In this document: in pieces, positions 25,121 through 34,121 of the stretch
Position numbering within the stretch: position 1 is the stretch's first letter
Layout of the letters: each line of letters begins with the position of its first letter
NCBI GenBank assembly: GCA_002310215.1
Contig: DBYR01000009.1
Location: 1 to 48,200 of the forward strand
DNA from: Bacteroidales bacterium UBA1181
GTDB taxonomy: Bacteria > Bacteroidota > Bacteroidia > Bacteroidales > Paludibacteraceae
DNA: 48,200 bases
Direction: 5' to 3'
Notes under the pieces: generated by a model
What the model was told of the DNA's origin: nothing
What the model saw: only the letters and a program-made list of their open reading frames with translations
Database searches by the model: none
Made by a program: the position numbers and the translations under genes

Positions 25121-26347
25121 ATGAGATATAAGATAACAGCACCCCAACACGACCTCTCCGCGGAGATCATCCTGCCCGCATCCAAAAGTATCAGCAACCG
25201 TGCGTTGATCATGGGAGCGGTGGGCCACTCGCACCACTCCATCCGCAACTTGGCGAAGTGCGACGACACCGACGTGCTGGTGCGTGCGCTGACCTCCGGA
25301 AGCAACCATTTCGACGTGGGGGCGGCCGGCACTTCCATGCGTTTCATGACCGCCTACTTGGCTTCCAGACCAGGAGATTGGCACATCACCGGCAGTGAGC
25401 GGATGAAACACCGTCCGATCGCCGTCTTGGTGGATGCGCTGAACGCATTAGGGGCTGAGATTACCTATGCGGGAGAGGAGGGATTCCCTCCACTGAACAT
25501 CCATGGAACGGAACTGAAAGGCGGACACATTGCCCTGGACGGAGGGGTGAGCAGCCAATTCATCTCCGCCATCCTGATGGTGGCACCCTCCATGAAAGAG
25601 GGGCTCACGTTGGAGCTCAAGGGCAACATCGTCTCCGTACCTTACATCCGCATGACGTTAGGCATGATGGCGGAGATGGGCATACAAACAGAGTGGAAAG
25701 AGAACATCATACGGGTAGCGCCTCAGTCCTACCGCATAGGAGCGTACGAGGTCGAGGCAGATTGGTCTGCCTCCTCTTACTGGTACGAGATGGCCGCCCT
25801 ATCCCGACAGAGCAGCATATACCTCCCTTACTTGCGTGAAGTGAGTTTCCAAGGAGATTCGGCGGTGCGTGCGATCTTCGAGCCATTGGGCATCTCGACG
25901 CAATTCGAGAGGGGAGGCGTCACCCTGATGAAGAAGAACAAACCCGTGGAGCGTTTCCGTTACGACTTCGTGGGACAGCCAGACTTGGCACAGACCTTAG
26001 TGGTGACCTGCTGCGCTCTGGAGATTCCTTTCGAGTTCTCAGGCGTACAATCGCTGAAGATCAAGGAGACAGACCGTATCGCCGCGCTGAAGAACGAGTG
26101 CGCCAAGTTCGGTTATCTCTTGACAGAGCCCCAAGAAGGTATGCTCGCATGGAGCGGAGAGCGTTGCGCGGCAGAGGACCAGCCTGTCGTGGCGACCTAC
26201 GAAGACCATCGCATGGCCATGGCATTCGCACCGATGGCGATGGTGCGGGGGATTGTTGTGATAGACCATCCGATGGTGGTCACAAAGTCCTACCCGGAAT
26301 TCTGGGAACACCTCAAGCAAGTTGGATTCGAGGTCACGGAGATTTAA
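25121..26347 (+). CDS. aroA: 3-phosphoshikimate 1-carboxyvinyltransferase (EPSP synthase)
   Basis: A 408-residue EPSP synthase, step six of the shikimate pathway, joining shikimate-3-phosphate and phosphoenolpyruvate. The N-terminal PASKSISNRALIMGA holds the active-site lysine, AAGTSMRFMTAYLA is the PEP loop, and DWSASSYWYEMAAL and KIKETDRIAAL (about 310-320) are further signatures; EDHRMAMAFAP closes the active site. It is slightly shorter than the E. coli enzyme. It starts four bases after the aroB fusion, so two shikimate enzymes are co-transcribed. Its last 14 bases overlap the 3' end of the broken minus-strand gene. Confidence 0.94.
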   Translation: MRYKITAPQHDLSAEIILPASKSISNRALIMGAVGHSHHSIRNLAKCDDTDVLVRALTSGSNHFDVGAAGTSMRFMTAYLASRPGDWHITGSERMKHRPIAVLVDALNALGAEITYAGEEGFPPLNIHGTELKGGHIALDGGVSSQFISAILMVAPSMKEGLTLELKGNIVSVPYIRMTLGMMAEMGIQTEWKENIIRVAPQSYRIGAYEVEADWSASSYWYEMAALSRQSSIYLPYLREVSFQGDSAVRAIFEPLGISTQFERGGVTLMKKNKPVERFRYDFVGQPDLAQTLVVTCCALEIPFEFSGVQSLKIKETDRIAALKNECAKFGYLLTEPQEGMLAWSGERCAAEDQPVVATYEDHRMAMAFAPMAMVRGIVVIDHPMVVTKSYPEFWEHLKQVGFEVTEI

Positions 26348-26656
26348 CCGATAGTTTTATAATAGATTTTTCATAAGTCATCATTGCTGTCCACCCCCAA
26401 ACACCAAGAGTCCCTTGGATGGGTTGAAATACAACTATATTCTCTTCCGCCACTAACTCATCTTCTGATTGATCGGAATAGTCTAAATTGAAATACTTAT
26501 TGGTGAGATCACGTTGTGAATCCATGACAAACTTCAGGCCCGTATAATATTCGTCAACCGCATCACTGGACAGCGAGGAATTCCCTTCTGACAGGTTGCC
26601 GGCAATCGTAGGGGAGAAAAAAAACCTAACACTCCTATGTACAATAGTTTTCTCAT
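26334..26656 (-). pseudogene. Small exported protein gene broken at an 8-T tract
   Basis: Reading from ATG 26654-26656 gives a signal-peptide-like start, MRKLLYIGVLGFF, then the frame is lost at a run of eight T (plus-strand A at 26617-26624). One additional T would restore a product of about 107 residues: the signal peptide, then a short acidic protein containing DEYYTGLKFVMDSQRDLTN and FQPIQGTLGVWGWTAMMTYE. The surviving in-frame part alone is 26334-26525. I do not recognise the family. Possible explanations are a true pseudogene, a sequencing or assembly error in the homopolymer, or slippage-controlled expression. The 3' end overlaps aroA by 14 bases. Confidence 0.5.
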
Positions 26657-26706
26657 GGATAAATATTGGCGTATTATTTAACGCTCGATATCACGTACAG
26701 CGGATA

Positions 26707-27078
26707 TCACTTTTCCACCTCGTACTCCTTCTCCCAGGCCAATATCCCGCCTTCCATGTTATATACATCCTTGAACCCGTTCTTCACCATGAGGTTCATG
26801 GCGTTGAGGCTTCTCTTCCCGGAGCGGCAATAGACCAGCACCGTCTTCCTTTTCTTGACAGCCTTGGCGATGTTCTTCTCGAAGTCGGGACTGCGGAAGT
26901 CGACGTTCCGAGCCCCCTTGATATGACCGGCGGCGAACTCCTGCGGTGTGCGCACATCCACCACCTGAAGGTTCGGGTCCTTGGTGATCATCTCGTGAAA
27001 CTCCTGTGGCGAGATGTTCTTTTGGGCGCAAGCCATCATGGACATAAGGAGCCCTAATAGTAAAAACAATCTTTTCAT
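26707..27078 (-). CDS. Rhodanese-domain lipoprotein
   Basis: A 123-residue lipoprotein: signal peptide LLLGLLMSMMAC, with Cys17 as the lipidation site. A single rhodanese domain follows (LQVVDVRTPQEFAAGHIKGARNVDF about 38-62; active-site loop VYCRSGKRS with Cys84; NMEGGILAWEKE at the end). The intact CRSGKR loop predicts a persulfide-forming sulfurtransferase in the periplasm. It lies 56 bases after purN on the same strand, but a link to purine synthesis is unlikely. Compare the cysteine-less homologue at 5582-6046. Confidence 0.92.
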   Translation of the reverse strand: MKRLFLLLGLLMSMMACAQKNISPQEFHEMITKDPNLQVVDVRTPQEFAAGHIKGARNVDFRSPDFEKNIAKAVKKRKTVLVYCRSGKRSLNAMNLMVKNGFKDVYNMEGGILAWEKEYEVEK

Positions 27079-27133
27079 AACTATTAGAATTAAGGTGCTT
27101 CCGAAGGATTCACCGATTTAATATATATAATGT

Positions 27134-27700
27134 TTATTCACCGATCACCTGTGCGATCACCTGCGGGAAGTATTGGTACTCCAGCTCGTGCACGTTGTGG
27201 GCGACATCCTCTGGTGTGTCGGTAGGGAGCACCTTGCACTTCGCTTGGAAGATCACCTGACCCTCGTCCAGGTTCTCGTTCACGTAATGGATGGAGATGC
27301 CGCTCTCCTTTTCCCCTGCGGCGACTACCGCCTCATGGACATGCGATCCGTACATACCCTTGCCGCCGAACTTAGGCAGGAGAGCCGGATGGATGTTCAC
27401 GATTCTGTTAGGGAAAGCCTGTATGATGGACATAGGCACCTGCAACAGAAAACCGGCGAGGATGACGTAATCAATCTTTGCCTCCTGAAGCCATCCCAAT
27501 ACGGTTCCGTCCTTCATCTCCTCCTTTGTGAAATACTTGAACGGGATGCCTAAACGTTCCGCCCTTACCTTAACATAGGCATCCTTTTTGTTACATAATA
27601 TAAATGGGAAGGAAACGTTTGCGTTACCTGAGAAATAGTTGATGATGTTTTCCGCATTCGATCCGGAGCCGGAGGCAAAAATGGCCAAGTTCTTTTTCAT
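27134..27700 (-). CDS. purN: Phosphoribosylglycinamide formyltransferase
   Basis: A 188-residue GAR transformylase using 10-formyl-THF in purine synthesis. The N-terminal IFASGSGSNAENIINYF binds the GAR phosphate; the catalytic Asn-His-Asp set is indicated by RIVNIHPALLPKFGGKGMYGSHVHEAV (about 103-129) and LDEGQVIFQ. The length is normal for the single-domain enzyme. It is divergent from acpP, with 165 bases between. A perfect 12-bp palindrome, TGTTTTAAAACA, lies at 27716-27727, just upstream of the start, and could be an operator. Confidence 0.95.
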   Translation of the reverse strand: MKKNLAIFASGSGSNAENIINYFSGNANVSFPFILCNKKDAYVKVRAERLGIPFKYFTKEEMKDGTVLGWLQEAKIDYVILAGFLLQVPMSIIQAFPNRIVNIHPALLPKFGGKGMYGSHVHEAVVAAGEKESGISIHYVNENLDEGQVIFQAKCKVLPTDTPEDVAHNVHELEYQYFPQVIAQVIGE

Positions 27701-27865
27701 TTGAGTCCAAAATTTGTTTTAAAACATAAAAAAATTACACATTCAGGGGGTAATTGTGCAATAATTCATTTTTTTTGTCGTTTATTACATAATTTATCTC
27801 GCCAAAAATATGTTTCTTTGCACCGCAAATTTAACACATAAATTATTAACTAAAAAATTAAGATT

Positions 27866-28102
27866 ATGTCAGAAGTAGCACAGAAAGTTAAATCGATTAT
27901 TGTTGAGAAATTAGGCGTTGAGTTGGAGGAGGTAACCGATGAGGCAAGTTTCACTAACGATTTGGGTGCGGACTCATTGGATACAGTGGAGTTGATCATG
28001 GAGTTCGAGAAGGAATTCGGAATCCAGATTTCTGATGATCAGACGGAGAAGATCTCAACAGTAGGCGAGGCAATCAAATTGATTGAGTCAGAAATGAAAT
28101 AA
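27866..28102 (+). CDS. acpP: Acyl carrier protein
   Basis: A 78-residue acidic ACP carrying Ser37 in the DLGADSLDTVEL motif, the attachment site for 4'-phosphopantetheine. It carries growing acyl chains in type II fatty acid synthesis. fabF starts 18 bases after it, and rnc and an acyl-CoA ligase follow, a fatty-acid gene order common in bacteria. The region upstream has a weak -7-like TTTCTTTG at 27813-27820. Confidence 0.97.
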   Translation: MSEVAQKVKSIIVEKLGVELEEVTDEASFTNDLGADSLDTVELIMEFEKEFGIQISDDQTEKISTVGEAIKLIESEMK

Positions 28103-28120
28103 GATCATAGTTTTTCAGCT

Positions 28121-29371
28121 ATGAATTTTAGAAGAGTTGTAGTAACGGGAGTGGGTGCGATTACGCCAGTGGGGAATGATATTCCTTCTTACTGGAATGC
28201 TTTAATCAATGGTGTGAGCGGAGCCGCTCCCATTACGCTCTTTGACGCGTCGGCCTTTCGGACCAATTTTGCCTGCGAGGTGAAGAATTTCGATCCGTTG
28301 GATTATTTTGACAAGAAGGAGGCGCGCAAACTCGACAGACATGTCCAATTCGCTATTGCGGCGACGAAGGAGAGCATGGACGATGCCCACTTCGACATGG
28401 ATAAGTTGGATACGGATCGGGCGGGTGTTATTTTTTCTACTGGTATTGGTGGCATCACCTCTTTAGAGCAAGGCTTTGAGGAATTTCAGGCTTGCGGCAA
28501 ATTCAATCCCTTTTACATCACAAGGATGATCGCCGATATGGCGGCAGGGCATATTTCGATGTTGTACAAGTTTCGCGGACCGAATTTCGGTATCGTTTCC
28601 GCTTGTGCGTCGTCGACACATGCGCTGAGTGCTGCCTGCGATATGATTCGTTTGGGCAGGGCGGATGTGATGATTACGGGCGGTGTCGAGACTGCGATCA
28701 CACGCAGCGGCATCGGAGGATTTTGTGCGATGCATGCGCTCTCGTCGAGGAATGAGAGTCCGGAGACGGCTTCCCGTCCATTCAGTCTTTCCAGAGACGG
28801 TTTCGTGATGGGTGAGGGCTGTGGTAGCTTGATTTTCGAGGAGTATGAACATGCTGTCAGCCGTGGAGCGAAGATATATGCCGAAGTCGTCGGTGTCGGT
28901 GCTTCCGCGGACGCATATCACATGACGGCTACGCATCCGGAGGGTGCTGGGGCTGTCCTGGTTATGGAGGCTGCTTTGAAGGATGCGGGCATGCGTCCGG
29001 AGGAGATCGACTACATCAATATGCATGGAACATCCACTCCGTTAGGCGACCCTTCCGAGGTGAAAGCCATCTTAAGCGTATTCAAGGACCATGCCTACAA
29101 GATGAGTCTGAGTTCGACGAAGTCCATGACGGGACATCTTCTCGGAGGAACAGGCGCCATAGAGGCCATCGCCTCTATCCTGGCCATCAAGAATGGTATA
29201 ATTCCGCCGACCATTAACCATCAGGAGGATGATAATGACCCTGAGATAGATTACAAACTGGACTTCACCTTCAACAAGGCGAAGAAACGCGAGATTAAAA
29301 CCGCCATGTCCAATACGTTTGGATTCGGCGGGCACAACGCAACCATCATATTTAAGAAATTTGAAGGTTAA
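28121..29371 (+). CDS. fabF: Beta-ketoacyl-ACP synthase II
   Basis: A 416-residue KAS II condensing enzyme, which extends acyl-ACP with malonyl-ACP. The nucleophile is Cys162 in VSACASSTH; the two histidines are in INMHGTSTPLGD (about 301) and MTGHLLGGTGAIEA (about 338). The N-terminus RRVVVTGVGAITPVG and C-terminal NTFGFGGHNATIIFK are standard. The length is normal. It is part of the acpP-fabF-rnc transcript. Confidence 0.96.
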   Translation: MNFRRVVVTGVGAITPVGNDIPSYWNALINGVSGAAPITLFDASAFRTNFACEVKNFDPLDYFDKKEARKLDRHVQFAIAATKESMDDAHFDMDKLDTDRAGVIFSTGIGGITSLEQGFEEFQACGKFNPFYITRMIADMAAGHISMLYKFRGPNFGIVSACASSTHALSAACDMIRLGRADVMITGGVETAITRSGIGGFCAMHALSSRNESPETASRPFSLSRDGFVMGEGCGSLIFEEYEHAVSRGAKIYAEVVGVGASADAYHMTATHPEGAGAVLVMEAALKDAGMRPEEIDYINMHGTSTPLGDPSEVKAILSVFKDHAYKMSLSSTKSMTGHLLGGTGAIEAIASILAIKNGIIPPTINHQEDDNDPEIDYKLDFTFNKAKKREIKTAMSNTFGFGGHNATIIFKKFEG

Positions 29372-29390
29372 ATTTCTCATAGAAGAGGCC

Positions 29391-30176
29391 ATGAACCGGG
29401 TAAGGCTTCTTTGGACATCTTCCAGGGAAGACTATAAGGTTATTCGGGAACAGCTCGGTTTCACCCCCCACAATGTGGATTATTACAACCTTGCTTTATC
29501 CCACAAGTCTGTTTTGGTCAGGGCGCGAAAGGATAGCCAGTCGAACGAACGCCTTGAGTTCCTGGGTGACGCGGTCATCGAATCCATTGTATCGGATATA
29601 CTCTATAAACAATATAAAAACGCCAACGAGGGGGTCTTGACCAGTATGCGCGTCAAATTGGTGCAACGTGACACTCTGAACAAGGTGGCGCAACAGATGG
29701 GGCTTGAGAAGATTATCAAGACCACTCCCATGAACAAAACACACAACTTCAACGTGTACGGCAACGCCTTCGAGGCTTTGGTGGGTGCCATGTACCTCGA
29801 TAGGGGGTTCGATTTCACCTATTACTACGTGAAGGACATTGTCCTGAAGAAGTTCATGGACATGTCCAAAGTGATTAATGACGACCACGATTACAAGTCT
29901 AAACTCATCGAATGGTGCCAAAAGAACCGTGTCCGCGTCGCCTTCTCCGTAATGAGCGAGACGAAGGACAAGGACCACAACGTTGTCTTCAAGTCGGAGG
30001 TGCGTCTCAACAATGTGTCGGGTGGGACCGGGACTGGCTATTCCAAGAAGGAGTCGCAGCAGATGGCCTCTCAGGTTGCCCTGAAACGGCTGAAAAAGGA
30101 TAGGAATTTCTTCCGTAAGGAGAAGAATAACGATAGTAATGACCGAAGCCAAGAATCGTCTTGCGCTGTTAACTAA
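29391..30176 (+). CDS. rnc: Ribonuclease III
   Basis: A 261-residue RNase III, which cleaves double-stranded RNA including the rRNA precursors. The catalytic signature is ERLEFLGDAVIESIVSDILY (about 54-73), with the second acidic pair in NAFEALVGAMYLDRG. A double-stranded RNA-binding domain occupies about residues 165-245 (GYSKKESQQMASQVALKRL). I use ATG 29391, preceded by AGAAGAGG; the longer frame from 29319 overlaps the fabF coding region. The C-terminus is Asn-, Ser- and Lys-rich and abuts the next gene. Confidence 0.93.
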   Translation: MNRVRLLWTSSREDYKVIREQLGFTPHNVDYYNLALSHKSVLVRARKDSQSNERLEFLGDAVIESIVSDILYKQYKNANEGVLTSMRVKLVQRDTLNKVAQQMGLEKIIKTTPMNKTHNFNVYGNAFEALVGAMYLDRGFDFTYYYVKDIVLKKFMDMSKVINDDHDYKSKLIEWCQKNRVRVAFSVMSETKDKDHNVVFKSEVRLNNVSGGTGTGYSKKESQQMASQVALKRLKKDRNFFRKEKNNDSNDRSQESSCAVN

Positions 30177-30177
30177 A

Positions 30178-32004
30178 ATGTCAGATATGATGGAAGAGCA
30201 TATCCATTTTGGAAAGATCGCGTTCGAGAAAGCCAGGCGTTACGCTGACCGAACCGTCTTTAAATACAGAAATGATGCCTCAGGGCTATGGTGTTCCGTC
30301 TCATGGTCCGAATTTGCGGGTCAGGTGCGTTGCATCGCCAAGTCTCTCATCGAACTGGGGATCGAGGAGGAGGATCGTGTCGCCATCTTTTCCCAAAACA
30401 TGGTGGAGATTGTCGCGGTGGACTTGGCGTGCCAGGCCATCAGAGCGACGACCGTTCCCATGTATGCCACCGCTTCCGCATCCCAGATAGATTATATCAT
30501 CAATGATGCTGGTATCAGTACCATTTTTGTTGGCGAACAATACCAGTATGACAGGGCGGTGGAAGTGTTGCATCAGTCGAAATACTTGAAGCGTATCATC
30601 GCTATCGACCCTACGGTCCAACTTAAGGGTGTCGACGCGGCCATCTCGTTCGAGGACTTCAAGAAGCATGGACTCGAATCGACGCAGGCGGACTGTTTAT
30701 TGGAGGAAAGGCAAAAACGTCTCTCCGATAATGACCTGACCACCCTGATCTACACGTCGGGCACCACGGGGGAGCCTAAGGGTGTAATCATCCGACAGTC
30801 GAACTACCAACAAGCGATGAAGATTCATGACATCCGTCTCAAGAATGTGACAGACAAGGATGTCTCTCTCAGTTTTCTCCCTCTTAGCCATATCTTCGAG
30901 CGGGCATGGACCTACTTCTGCATGCATCGGAACATGGTCGTGGCGGTCAATAAGAACCCGAAGGAGATTCAAACCGTCATCAAGGAGGTAAGGCCGACCA
31001 TGATGTGCTCCGTTCCCCGTTTCTGGGAAAAGGTCTACATGGGCGTGAACGATAAAATAGAGTCATTCCCTACTCCTCTCCGCAAGCTGATGCTCCATGC
31101 CGTCAAGGTCGGGGAACGTCGCAACCTCGGGTACAGACGGCAAAACAAACCTGCCCCTACGCTTCTGAATGTGCGTTATTGGTTCTATAGAAACACATTG
31201 TTCAAATTGCTGAAGAAGGTGATCGGACTGGACAAGGGACGTTTCTTCCCGACAGCGGGCGCCGCTCTTTCCGACGACGTGAACATCTTCCTCCATAGCG
31301 TGGGCATCAATATCTGTGTGGGATACGGACTCACCGAGTCCACCGCCACGGTCTCCTGTTACAACCCTTTCAATGTGGACTATGACATCCATTCCGTCGG
31401 CGACGTCATGCCGGAGGTGGAGGTGAAGATAGGAGAGAACGACGAGATCCTTCTGCGTGGCAAAACCATCACGGAAGGCTATTTCAACAAACCCCAAGCC
31501 AATGAGGACAGTTTTGTGGACGGGTGGTTCAAGACGGGCGACGCCGGTTATCTGACGGAGCAAGGCAGACTGGTCATCCGTGAGAGGATCAAGGAGTTGT
31601 ACAAGACTTCCAACGGCAAGTATGTGGCGCCACAGCAGGTGGAGAGCAAGCTCATTGTGGATAAGTACATCGAACAGGCCGCCATCATAGCGGACCAGCG
31701 GAAGTACGTATCCGCACTTATTGTTCCCGCTTTTTCCACCCTCGAGGCCTATGCGAGGGCGTCGAAGATAGAATACGCCTCTCGTGAAGATCTATTGCGG
31801 AATCCTAAAATCATCTCCTTCTACGAGGCTCGTATCCAACAGGCACAGAAGGATTTAGCGCTGTATGAGCAGGTGAAACGGTTCACGCTGCTTTCGAACG
31901 CTTTCACACCGGATAATGGTGAGCTGACCCTGACCTTGAAGCTTAAGAGGAAGGTCATCGCTGAGCATTATGAGAAAGAGATAGAAAACATGTATAACAA
32001 TTAA
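30178..32004 (+). CDS. Long-chain acyl-CoA ligase (AMP-forming)
   Basis: A 608-residue ANL-superfamily adenylate-forming enzyme of the long-chain fatty acid-CoA ligase (FadD15-like) group. Motifs are TLIYTSGTTGEPKGV (P-loop, about 204-218), GYGLTESTATVS (about 383-394), DGWFKTGDAGYL and RIKELYKTSNGKYVAPQQVE (hinge and catalytic lysine region). It activates fatty acids with ATP and CoA and probably associates with the membrane. The ATG at 30178 begins one base after the rnc stop. Exact chain-length preference is not predictable. Confidence 0.92.
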   Translation: MSDMMEEHIHFGKIAFEKARRYADRTVFKYRNDASGLWCSVSWSEFAGQVRCIAKSLIELGIEEEDRVAIFSQNMVEIVAVDLACQAIRATTVPMYATASASQIDYIINDAGISTIFVGEQYQYDRAVEVLHQSKYLKRIIAIDPTVQLKGVDAAISFEDFKKHGLESTQADCLLEERQKRLSDNDLTTLIYTSGTTGEPKGVIIRQSNYQQAMKIHDIRLKNVTDKDVSLSFLPLSHIFERAWTYFCMHRNMVVAVNKNPKEIQTVIKEVRPTMMCSVPRFWEKVYMGVNDKIESFPTPLRKLMLHAVKVGERRNLGYRRQNKPAPTLLNVRYWFYRNTLFKLLKKVIGLDKGRFFPTAGAALSDDVNIFLHSVGINICVGYGLTESTATVSCYNPFNVDYDIHSVGDVMPEVEVKIGENDEILLRGKTITEGYFNKPQANEDSFVDGWFKTGDAGYLTEQGRLVIRERIKELYKTSNGKYVAPQQVESKLIVDKYIEQAAIIADQRKYVSALIVPAFSTLEAYARASKIEYASREDLLRNPKIISFYEARIQQAQKDLALYEQVKRFTLLSNAFTPDNGELTLTLKLKRKVIAEHYEKEIENMYNN

Positions 32005-32018
32005 TGTGGTAGTAGTAT

Positions 32019-32909
32019 ATGGGTAAGTATGGTTATAATCAATTCGATGACAACAAATCTGTTGTGTTGTCCAAGATTAAAAGTATATTTTCTCTCCCTC
32101 TCATTATTGGAGTGGTGATTTTGATTATCATAGCCAATAGTTGCACGACCATCGATTCGGGTTCTGTGGGGTTGAAGTTCTACAAGTGGTCGAGCGACTC
32201 CGACAAGCGTGGTGGTGTGATAGGCACCTGTAAGGGATGGGTATGGTACAATCCTATCACACAAGACGTGTTCGAGTATCCGATCTACGTGCAGCGTAAG
32301 ACCTACGAGGCGTTTTCCGTGAATGCCAAGGACGCGAGTACGTTCACCATGGATCCGACCATCGCCTATCGTCTGGATGGAGACAGGGCGGAGCAGGTGT
32401 TTGTTAAATATAGGAAGTCGCTTGCCGATATCGAGGATGGTTACATCCGTACCTGCATCTACGAGGCGTATCGTACCTGCGCTAACCGTTATACATCAGA
32501 TTCCCTGATGGCAAACCGTGGTGGTTTCGAGATGGAGGTGCGCGAGAAACTTGAGAAATCACTCTCCAGCGAGGGTTTCATCGTCGAGGAGTTCACTTCC
32601 CAAATCACTCCTCCCAACTCGTTGGCGGAGGCCATCAATGCAAAGAATGAGGCGGTGCAGAACGCCTTGAAGGCGGCTAATAAGGTCAAGGAGGCTGAGG
32701 CGAATGCCAAGATCGAGATCGCCAAGGCGCAGGGAGAGGCGAACGCACTGAAGATCAAGGGAGATGGTGAGGCTTATTACAATAGGGTAGTGGCTTTGTC
32801 CTTGAATGAGCTGTTGGTTCGCCAATACGCTATCGAGAAGTGGGATGGTAAACTACCTACTTACACGTCGGGTGACAAGGGAGCCATTCCGTTTATTAAC
32901 ATGAAATGA
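32019..32909 (+). CDS. SPFH/prohibitin-like membrane protein
   Basis: A 296-residue protein with one N-terminal membrane segment (about 26-42, LPLIIGVVILIIIANSC). An SPFH (stomatin/prohibitin/flotillin/HflK) domain follows (SGSVGLKFYKW, TYEAFSVNAKDASTFTMDPTIAYRL), then an Ala/Glu/Lys-rich coiled coil (about 210-255, AKNEAVQNALKAANKVKEAE). Such proteins form large rings or microdomains in the inner membrane and often modulate proteases such as FtsH. It follows the acyl-CoA ligase by 14 bases, so it may belong to that transcript; a weak terminator follows. Confidence 0.87.
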   Translation: MGKYGYNQFDDNKSVVLSKIKSIFSLPLIIGVVILIIIANSCTTIDSGSVGLKFYKWSSDSDKRGGVIGTCKGWVWYNPITQDVFEYPIYVQRKTYEAFSVNAKDASTFTMDPTIAYRLDGDRAEQVFVKYRKSLADIEDGYIRTCIYEAYRTCANRYTSDSLMANRGGFEMEVREKLEKSLSSEGFIVEEFTSQITPPNSLAEAINAKNEAVQNALKAANKVKEAEANAKIEIAKAQGEANALKIKGDGEAYYNRVVALSLNELLVRQYAIEKWDGKLPTYTSGDKGAIPFINMK

Positions 32910-32919
32910 TTTCAGGGTT

Positions 32920-32955
32920 CATGATGGTCGGGTGAGCATCATGGCCTTTCTTTTT
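32920..32955 (+). terminator. Probable terminator after the SPFH gene
   Basis: CATGATG (32920-32926) pairs with CATCATG (32937-32943), followed by a T-rich stretch. The stem is modest. Confidence 0.5.
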
Positions 32956-32974
32956 CACATATAATTTTATAGCA

Positions 32975-34088
32975 ATGATTACAATAGACCAACTGAAGAG
33001 TGTGTTGGAACGCGAGGACGCGTTGAGGAGGTATCTTTGACATCGATGCGAAGATAGTTCAAATCGAGGAAGAGGAGTTGAGGACGCAGGCCCCGGGTTT
33101 TTGGGATGACCAAAAGGCCGCCGAGGCGCAGATGAAGAAAATCAAGGACATCAAGAAATGGGTGGATGGCTACAATGAGGTGAAGTCGGCCGTAGAGGAA
33201 CTGAAGCTCTCGTTCGACTTCTACAAGGAGGAGGCCGTCACGGAAGAGGAGGTGGATGCCGCCTATGCCCATGCCATCGATGTGACAGAGAAGCTTGAAT
33301 TGCAGAATATGCTCCGCAAAGAGGAGGATAAGATGGGCGCCGTGCTGAAGATCGTGGCGGGTGCCGGTGGCACGGAAGCGCAGGATTGGGGCGACATGCT
33401 CATGAGGATGTACCTCCGCTGGTGCGAGTCGAAGGGATACAAGACAGAGATCGCCAACCTGCTTGAAGGCGATGAGGCGGGCATCAAGTCCGTCACCATC
33501 AAGGTGGAGGGAGACTTCGCCTACGGTTACCTGAAGAGCGAGAACGGTGTGCACCGCTTGGTGCGCGTCTCCCCGTTCAATGCGCAGGGAAAGCGTATGA
33601 CCTCGTTCACCTCCGTCTTCGTCGTTCCGTTGGTGGACGACTCCATCGAGATCTACGTCAATCCGGCGAACCTCTCATGGGACACCTTCCGTTCCAGCGG
33701 TGCGGGTGGTCAGAACGTGAACAAGGTCGAGTCGGGCGTGCGTCTGCACTATAAGTTCCACAACGTGTTGACCGACCAAGACGATGAGATCGTGATCGAG
33801 AACACCGAGACCCGCGACCAACCGAAGAACAAGGAAAACGCACTGCGTCTGTTGCGTTCCCAATTGTACGAAATAGAGCTTGAGAAGCGTCGGGCGGAGT
33901 CCGCGAAAATCGAGGCCGGCAAGAAGAAGATCGAGTGGGGCTCGCAGATCAGGAGCTACGTGTTCGACGACAGAAGGGTGAAGGACCACAGAACCGACTA
34001 CCAGACATCCAACGTGCAGGCAGTGATGGATGGCGACTTGGACGGTTTCATCAAAGCATATCTAATGGAATTCGGTGGGGGAGAGTAA
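32975..34088 (+). CDS. prfB: Peptide chain release factor 2, with programmed +1 frameshift
   Basis: RF2 recognises UGA and UAA. The zero frame starts at ATG 32975 and reaches an in-frame TGA at codon 22 (33038-33040). The site reads AGGAGG TAT CTT TGA C, the known prfB frameshift signal: an internal Shine-Dalgarno-like AGGAGG, slippery CTT and a TGA stop followed by C. A +1 shift resumes at GAC (33039) and continues to 34088. The product has 370 residues (21 + 349). The RF2 anticodon-like SPF is in RLVRVSPFN, and the peptidyl-hydrolysis GGQ is in SSGAGGQNVNKVESG. The frameshift makes RF2 autoregulate. Annotating only from 33078 would lose the start. Confidence 0.96.
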
Positions 34089-34099
34089 TCTTCTCCACC
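34074..34099 (+). terminator. Hairpin at the prfB stop, possible weak terminator
   Basis: GGTGGGGGAGA pairs with TCTTCTCCACC (two G-U pairs, GTAA loop) across the prfB stop codon. The T-tract behind it is poor, so partial readthrough is likely. Confidence 0.4.
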
Positions 34100-34121
34100 A
34101 TTAATTAAGAAATATAACACA

